DNA of 64,000 nucleotides from assembly GCA_945910005.1 (NCBI GenBank), contig CAMDTW010000288.1:46295-110294 (forward strand), written 5' to 3'. Under the pieces are notes generated by a model. It did not search any database. It was not told the DNA's origin and saw nothing but the letters and a program-made list of their open reading frames with translations. Source of the DNA: Isoperla grammatica (Eukaryota; Arthropoda; Insecta; Plecoptera; Perlodidae). This document shows positions 52,730-61,115 of this stretch, one piece after another. A program made the translations under genes and the position numbers. Each line of letters opens with the position of its first letter. Position 1 is the stretch's first letter.

Positions 52730-55620
52730 TAGAAATATCGAAATGTGACGAAATGGACAAATCGTGCTTATTGGAGCCTGAAACGCTCTAAACCAACGAT
52801 TTGTGCAATTTGGTTGAAACCCTTAGGAATCCCAGCCGTATGCAAGATTCCTCTTAAAACTGGAAGTTTGTGGTTGATAGACTAAAATCAGCCAATTTCT
52901 ATATTTTATGCATATTTTAACCAAAAACGACGAAAAAACTCAATTTATGCATTTTCATTATACTCTTGAAGAATGCAACCTATAATTCTTATTTTTCGAC
53001 GGAGGGTGTAACTTCTATAGAAGTTATCGAAATGTGACGAAATGGACAAATTGTGCTTATTGGAGCCTGAAACGCTCTAAAACAACGATTTGTGCAATTT
53101 GGTTGAAACCCTTAGGAATTCCAGCCGTATGCAAGATTCCTCTTAAAACTGGAAGTTTGTGGTAGATAGACTAAAATCAGCCAATTTCTATATTTTATGC
53201 ATATTTTAACCAAAAACGACGAAAAAACTCAATTTATGCATTTTCATTATACTCTTGAAGAATGCAGCCTATAATTCTTATTTTTCAACGGAGGGTGTAA
53301 CTTCTATAGAAGTTACGAAATGTGACGAAATGGACAAATTGTGCTTATTGGAGCCTGAAACGCTCTAAAACAACGATTTGTCAACTTTGGTTGAAACCCT
53401 TAGAAATCCCGGCCGTATGCAAGATTCCTCTTAAAACTGGAAGTTTGTGGTAGATAGACTAAAATCAGCCAATTTCTATATTTTATGCATATTTTAACCA
53501 AAAACGACCAAAAAACTCAATTTATGCATTTACATAATACTCTTTCAGAATGCACACTAACATTATTATTTTTTCAACGGTTGGTGTAACTTCTAAAGTA
53601 GTTATCGAAATGTGACTAAATGGACAAATCGTGCTTATTGGAGCCTGAAACGCTCTAAAACAACGATTTGTCAATTTTGGTTGAAACCCTTAGGAATCCC
53701 AGCCGTATGCAAGATTCCTCTTAAAACTGGAAGTTTGTGGTAGATAGACTGAAATCAGCCAATTTCTATATTTTATGCATATTTTAACCAAAAACGACGA
53801 AAGACTCAATTTATGCATTTTCATTATACTCTTGAAGAATGCAGCCTATAATTCTTATTTTTCAACGGAGGGTGTAACTTCTATAGAAGTTATCGAAATG
53901 TGACGAAATGGACAAATTGTGCTTATTAGAGCCTGAAACGCTCTAAAACAACGATTTGTCAACTTTGGTTGAAACCCTTAGGAATCCCGGCCGTATGCAA
54001 GATTCCTCTTAAAACTGGAAGTTTGTGGTAGATAGACTGAAATCTGCAGATTTCTATTTTTTATGCATATTTTAACCAAAAACGACGAAAAAACTCAATT
54101 TATGCATTTTCATTATACTCTTGAAGAATGCAACCTATAATTCTTATTTTTCGACGGAGGGTGTAACTTCTATAGAAATATCGAAATGTGACGAAATGGA
54201 CAAATTGTGCTTATTGGAGCCTGAAACGCTCTAAAACAACGATTTGTGCAATTTGGTAGGAAACCCTTAGGAATCCTAGCCGTATGCAAGATTCCTCTTT
54301 AAACTGGAAGTTTGTGGTAGATAGACTAAAATCAGCCAATTTCTATATTTTATGCATATTTTAACCAAAAACGACGAAAAAACTCAATTTATGCATTTTC
54401 ATTATACTCTTGAAGAATGCAGCCTATAATTCTTATTTTTCAACGGAGGGTGTAACTTCTGTAGAAGTTATCGAAATGTGACGAAATGGACAAATTGTGC
54501 TTATTGAAGCCTGAAACGCTCTAAAACAACGATTTGTCAACTTTGGTTAAAAACCCTTAGGAATCCCGGCCGTATGGAAGATTCCTCTTAAAACTGGAAG
54601 TTTGTGGTAGATAGACTAAAATCAGCCAATTTCTATATTTTATGCATATTTTAACCAAAAACGACCAAAAAACTCAATTTATGCATTTTCATAATACTCT
54701 TTCAGAATGCACACTAACATTATTATTTTTCAACGGTTGGTGTAACTTCTAAAGTAGTTATCGAAATGTGACGAAATGGACAAATTGTGCTTATTGGAGC
54801 CTAAAACGCTCTAAAATAACGATTTGTCAACTTTGGTTGAAACGCTTTGGAATCCCGGCCGTATGCAAGATTCCTCTTAAAACTGGAAGTTTGTGGTAGA
54901 TAGACTAAAATCAGCCAATTTCTATATTTTATGCATATTTTAACCAAAAACGACGAAAAAACTCAATTTATGCATTTTCATTATACTCTTGAAGAATGCA
55001 GCCTATAATTCTTATTTTTCAACGGAGGGTGTAACTTCTATAGAAGTTATCGAAATGTGACGAAATGGTCAAATTGTGCTTATTGGAGCCTGAAACGCTC
55101 TAAAACAACGATTTGTGCAATTTGGTTGAAACCCTTAGGAATCCCAGCCGTATGCAAGATTCCTCTTAAAACTGGAAGTTTGTGGTAGATAGACTAAAAT
55201 CAGCCAATTTCTATATTTTATGCATATTTTAACCAAAAACGACGAAAAAACTCAATTTATGCATTTTTATTATACTCTTGAAGAATGCAGCCTATAATTC
55301 TTATTTTTCAACGGAGGGTGTAACTTCTATAGAAGTTATCGAAATGTGACGAAATGGACAAATTGTGCTTATTGGAGACTGAAACGCTCTAAAACAACGA
55401 TTTGTCAACTTTAGTTGAAACCCTTAGGAATCCCGGCCGTATGTAAGATTCCTCTTAAAACTGGAAGTTTGTGGTAGGTAGACTGAAATCAGCAGATTTC
55501 TATTTTTTATGCATATTTTAACCAAAAACGACGAAAAAACTCAATTTATGCATTTTCATTATACTCTTGAAGAATGCAACCTATAATTCTTATTTTTCGA
55601 CGGAGGGTGTAACTTCTATA
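52730..55620 (+). repeat. 10-monomer higher-order repeat, copy 1
   Basis: Followed directly by a second copy at an offset of 2,887-2,891 bp (10 x 289 = 2,890). Shared rare markers: 'agaaatatcg' (52731, 55620), 'aaaccaacg' (52790, 55678), 'gtggttgatag' (52871, 55759), 'ggaattccagcc' (53114, 56003), 'agttacgaaatg' (53310, 56200), 'catttacataatac' (53527, 56416), 'gactaaatgg' (53614, 56504) and 'gaaagactc' (53800, 56690). One internal monomer differs: near 54174 this copy has another 'agaaatatcg' unit, where the second copy has a 'ttatccaaatg' unit. Confidence 0.82.
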
Positions 55621-58510
55621 GAAATATCGAAATGTGACGAAATGGACAAATCGTGCTTATTGGAGCCTGAAACGCTCTAAACCAACGATTTGTGCAATTT
55701 GGTTGAAACCCTTAGGAATCCCAGCCGTATGCAAGATTCCTCTTAAAACTGGAAGTTTGTGGTTGATAGACTAAAATCAGCCAATTTCTATATTTTATGC
55801 ATATTTTAACCAAAAACGACGAAAAAACTCAATTTATGCATTTTCATTATACTCTTGAAGAATGCAACCTATAATTCTTATTTTTCGACGGAGGGTGTAA
55901 CTTCTATAGAAGTTATCGAAATGTGACGAAATGGACAAATTGTGCTTATTGGAGCCTGAAACGCTCTAAAACAACGATTTGTGCAATTTGGTTGAAACCC
56001 TTAGGAATTCCAGCCGTATGCAAGATTCCTCTTAAAACTGGAAGTTTGTGGTAGATAGACTAAAATCAGCCAATTTCTATATTTTATGCATATTTTAACC
56101 AAAAACGACGAAAAAACTCAATTTATGCATTTTCATTATACTCTTGAAGAATGCAGCCTATAATTCTTATTTTTCAACGGAGGGTGTAACTTCTATAGAA
56201 GTTACGAAATGTGACGAAATGGACAAATTGTGCTTATTGGAGCCTGAAACGCTCTAAAACAACGATTTGTCAACTTTGGTTGAAACCCTTAGGAATCCCG
56301 GCCGTATGCAAGATTCCTCTTAAAACTGGAAGTTTGTGGTAGATAGACTAAAATCAGCCAATTTCTATATTTTATGCATATTTTAACCAAAAACGACCAA
56401 AAAACTCAATTTATGCATTTACATAATACTCTTTCAGAATGCACACTAACATTATTATTTTTTCAACGGTTGGTGTAACTTCTAAAGTAGTTATCGAAAT
56501 GTGACTAAATGGACAAATCGTGCTTATTGGAGCCTGAAACGCTCTAAAACAACGATTTGTCAATTTTGGTTGAAACCCTTAGGAATCCCAGCCGTATGCA
56601 AGATTCCTCTTAAAACTGGAAGTTTGTGGTAGATAGACTGAAATCAGCCAATTTCTATATTTTATGCATATTTTAACCAAAAACGACGAAAGACTCAATT
56701 TATGCATTTTCATTATACTCTTGAAGAATGCAGCCTATAATTCTTATTTTTCAACGGAGGGTGTAACTTCTATAGAAGTTATCGAAATGTGACGAAATGG
56801 ACAAATTGTGCTTACTAGAGCCTGAAACGCTCTAAAACAACGATTTGTCAACTTTGGTTGAAACCCTTAGGAATCCCGGCCGTATGCAAGATTCCTCTTA
56901 AAACTGGAAGTTTGTGGTAGATAGACTGAAATCTGCAGATTTCTATTTTTTATGCATATTTTAACCAAAAACGACGAAAAAACTCAATTTATGCATTTTC
57001 ATTATACTCTTGAAGAATGCAACCTATAATTCTTATTTTTCGACGGAGGGTGTAACTTCTATAGAAGTTATCCAAATGTGACGAAATGGACAAATTGGGC
57101 TTATTGGAGCCTGAAACGCTCTAAAACAACGATTTGTTAACTTTGGTTGAAACCCTTAGGAATCCCGGCCGTATGCAAGATTCCTCTTAAAACTGGAAGT
57201 TTGTGGTAGATAGACTGAAATCAGCCAATTTCTATTTTTTATGCATATTTTAACCAAAAACGACGAAAAAACTCAATTTATGCATAATCATTATACTCAT
57301 GAAGAATGCAACCTATAATTCTTATTTTTCGACGGAGGGTGTAACTTCTATAGAAGTTATCGAAATGTGACGAAATGGACAAATTGTGCTTATTGAAGCC
57401 TGAAACGCTCTAAAACAACGATTTGTCAACTTTGGTTAAAAACCCTTAGGAATCCCGGCCGTATGGAAGATTCCTCTTAAAACTGGAAGTTTGTGGTAGA
57501 TAGACTAAAATCAGCCAATTTCTATATTTTATGCATATTTTAACCAAAAACGACCAAAAAACTCAATTTATGCATTTTCATAATACTCTTTCAGAATGCA
57601 CACTAACATTATTATTTTTCAACGGTTGGTGTAACTTCTAAAGTAGTTATCGAAATGTGACGAAATGGACAAATTGTGCTTATTGGAGCCTAAAACGCTC
57701 TAAAATAACGATTTGTCAACTTTGGTTGAAACGCTTTGGAATCCCGGCCGTATGCAAGATTCCTCTTAAAACTGGAAGTTTGTGGTAGATAGACTAAAAT
57801 CAGCCAATTTCTATATTTTATGCATATTTTAACCAAAAACGACGAAAAAACTCAATTTATGCATTTTCATTATACTCTTGAAGAATGCAGCCTATAATTC
57901 TTATTTTTCAACGGAGGGTGTAACTTCTATAGAAGTTATCGAAATGTGACGAAATGGTCAAATTGTGCTTATTGGAGCCTGAAACGCTCTAAAACAACGA
58001 TTTGTGCAATTTGCATGAAACCCTTAGGAATCCCAGCCGTATGCAAGATTCCTCTTAAAACTGGAAGTTTGTGGTAGATAGACTAAAATCAGCCAATTTC
58101 TATATTTTATGCATATTTTAACCAAAAACGACGAAAAAACTCAATTTATGCATTTTTATTATACTCTTGAAGAATGCAGCCTATAATTCTTATTTTTCAA
58201 CGGAGGGTGTAACTTCTATAGAAGTTATCGAAATGTGACGAAATGGACAAATTGTGCTTATTGGAGACTGAAACGCTCTAAAACAACGATTTGTCAACTT
58301 TAGTTGAAACCCTTAGGAATCCCGGCCGTATGTAAGATTCCTCTTAAAACTGGAAGTTTGTGGTAGGTAGACTGAAATCAGCAGATTTCTATTTTTTATG
58401 CATATTTTAACCAAAAACGACGAAAAAACTCAATTTATGCATTTTCATTATACTCTTGAAGAATGCAACCTATAATTCTTATTTTTCGACGGAGGGTGTA
58501 ACTTCTATAG
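55620..58510 (+). repeat. 10-monomer higher-order repeat, copy 2
   Basis: Near-identical to 52730-55620, with copy-specific changes such as 'cttactagagcc' near 56813, 'attgggctt' near 57096 and 'ttgcatgaaac' near 58012. The second half (from about 57.36 kb) is also the start of the first 13-monomer unit, so the two higher-order repeats overlap and the 13-monomer unit arose from the 10-monomer one. Confidence 0.8.
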
Positions 58511-61115
58511 AAGTTATCGAAATGTGACGAAATGGACAAATTGTGCTTATTGGAGCCTGAAACGCTCTAAAACAACGATTTGTGCAATTTGGTTGAAACC
58601 CTTAGGAATCCCAGCCGTATGCAAGATTCCTCTTAAAACTGGAAGTTTGTGGTAGATAGACTAAAATCAGCCAATTTCTATATTTTATGCATATTTTAAC
58701 CAAAAACGACGAAAAAACTCAATTTATGCATTTTCATTATACTCTTGAAGAATGCAGCCTATAATTCTTATTTTTCAACGGAGGGTGTAACTTCTATAGA
58801 AGTTATCGAAATGTGACGAAATGGTCAAATTGTGCTTATTGGAGCCTGAAACGCTCTAAAACAACGATTTGTGCAATTTGGTTGAAACCCTTAGGAATCC
58901 CAGCCGTATGCAAGATTCCTCTTAAAACTGGAAGTTTGTGGTAGATAGACTAAAATCAGCCAATTTCTATATTTTATGCATATTTTAACCAAAAACGACG
59001 AAAAAACTCAATTTATGCATTTTTATTATACTCTTGAAGAATGCAGCCTATAATTCTTATTTTTCAACGGAGGGTGTAACTTCTATAGAAGTTATCGAAA
59101 TGTGACGAAATGGACAAATTGTGCTTATTGGAGACTGAAACGCTCTAAAACAACGATTTGTCAACTTTAGTTGAAACCCTTAGGAATCCCGGCCGTATGT
59201 AAGATTCCTCTTAAAACTGGAAGTTTGTGGTAGGTAGACTGAAATCAGCAGATTTCTATTTTTTATGCATATTTTAACCAAAAACGACGAAAAAACTCAA
59301 TTTATGCATTTTCATTATACTCTTGAAGAATGCAACCTATAATTCTTATTTTTCGACGGAGGGTGTAACTTCTATAGAAGTTATCGAAATGTGACGAAAT
59401 GGACAAATTGTGCTTATTGTAGCCTGAAACGCTCTAAAACAACGATTTGTGCAATTTGGTTGAAACCCTTAGGAATCCCAGCCGTATGCAAGATTCCTCT
59501 TAAAACTGGAAGTTTGTGGTAGATAGACTAAAATCAGCCAATTTCTATATTTTATGCATATTTTAAACAAAAACGACGAAAAAAATCAATTTATGAATTT
59601 TCATTATACTCTTGAAGAATGCAGCCTATAATTCTTATTTTTCAACGGAGGGTGTAACTTCTATAGAAGTTATCGAAATGTGACGAAATGGACAAATTGT
59701 GCTTATTAGAGCCTGAAACGCTCTAAAACAACGATTTGTCAACTTTGGTTGAAACCCTTAGGAATCCCGGCCGTATGCAAGATTCCTCTTAAAACTGGAA
59801 GTTTGTGGTAGATAGACTTATATCAGCCAATTTCTATGTTTTATGCATATTTTAACCAAAAACGACCAAAAAACTCAATTTATGCATTTTCATAATACTC
59901 TTTCAGAATGCACACTAACATTATTATTTTTCAACGGTTGGTGTAACTTCTAAAGTAGTTATCGAAATGTGACGAAATGGACAAATTGTGCTTATTGGAG
60001 CCTGAAACGCTCTAAAACAACGATTTGTCAACTTTGGTTGAAACCCTTAGGAATCCCGGCCGTATGCAAGATTCCTCTTAAAACTGGAAGTTTGTGGTAG
60101 ATAGACTGAAATCAGCCAATTTCTATTTTTTATGCATATTTTAACCAAAAACGACGAAAAAACTCAATTTATGCATTTTCATTATACTCTTGAAGAATGC
60201 AACCTATAATTCTTATTTTACGACGGAGGGTGTAACTTCTATAGAAGTTATCGAAATGTGACGAAATGGACCAATTGTGCTTATTGGAGCCTGAAACGCT
60301 CTAAAACAACGATTTGTGCAATTTGGTGGAAACCCTTAGGAATCCCAGCCGTATGCAAGATTCCTCTTTAAACTGGAAGTTTGTGGTAGATAGACTAAAA
60401 TCAGCCAATTTCTATATTTTATGCATATTTTAACCAAAAACGACGAAAAAACTCAATTTATGCATTTTCATTATACTCTTGAAGAATGCAGCCTATAATT
60501 CTTATTTTTCAACGGAGGGTGTAACTTCTATAGAAGTTATCGAAATGTGACGAAATGGACAAATTGTGCTTATTGGAGCCAGAAACGCTCTAAAACAACG
60601 ATTTGTCAACTTTGGTTGAAACCCTTAGGAATCCCGGCCGTATGCAAGATTCTTCTTAAAACTGGAAGTTTGTGGTAGATAGACTAAAATCAGCCAATTT
60701 CTATATTTTATGCATATTTTAACCAAAAACGACCAAAAAACTCAATTTATGCATTTTCATAATACTCTTTCAGAATGCACACTAACATTATTATTTTTCA
60801 ACGGTTGGTGTAACTTCTAAAGTAGTTATCGAAATGTGACGAAATGGACAAATTGTGCTTAGTGGAGCCTGAAACGCTCTAAAACAACGATTTGTCAACT
60901 TTGGTTGAAACCCTTAGGAATCCCGGCCGTATGCAAGATTCCTCTTAAAACTGGAAGTTTGTGGTAGATAGACTGAAATCAGCCAATTTCTATTTTTTAT
61001 GCATATTTTAACCAAAAACGACGAAAAAACTCAATTTATGCATTTTCATTATACTCTTGAAGAATGCAACCTATAATTCTTATTTTTCGACGGAGGGTGT
61101 AACTTCTATAGAAGT
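57300..61115 (+). repeat. 13-monomer higher-order repeat, copy 1
   Basis: Recurs from about 61.1 kb at an offset of 3,757-3,758 bp (13 x 289 = 3,757). Markers: 'gctttggaatc' (57733, 61491), 'atggtcaaattg' (57955 and 58822, then 61713 and 62580), 'ttgcatgaaac' (58011, 61769) and 'aaaaatcaatttatgaa' (59581, 63339). Inside the unit a 3-monomer block is itself doubled, since 57957 to 58824 is 867 bp = 3 x 289 and carries the same variants. Confidence 0.82.
58822..59690 (+). repeat. Three-monomer local duplication inside the 13-monomer unit
   Basis: The block beginning with 'atggtcaaattg' (57955) and running through 'catttttattatac', 'ggagactgaaac', 'actttagttg', 'cgtatgtaag' and 'gtggtaggtag' is repeated from 58822, 867 bp later. 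The same doubling appears in the next higher-order copy (61713 and 62580). The 57955 and 61713 members carry 'ttgcatgaaac', while the second members keep 'ttggttgaaac'. Confidence 0.78.
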
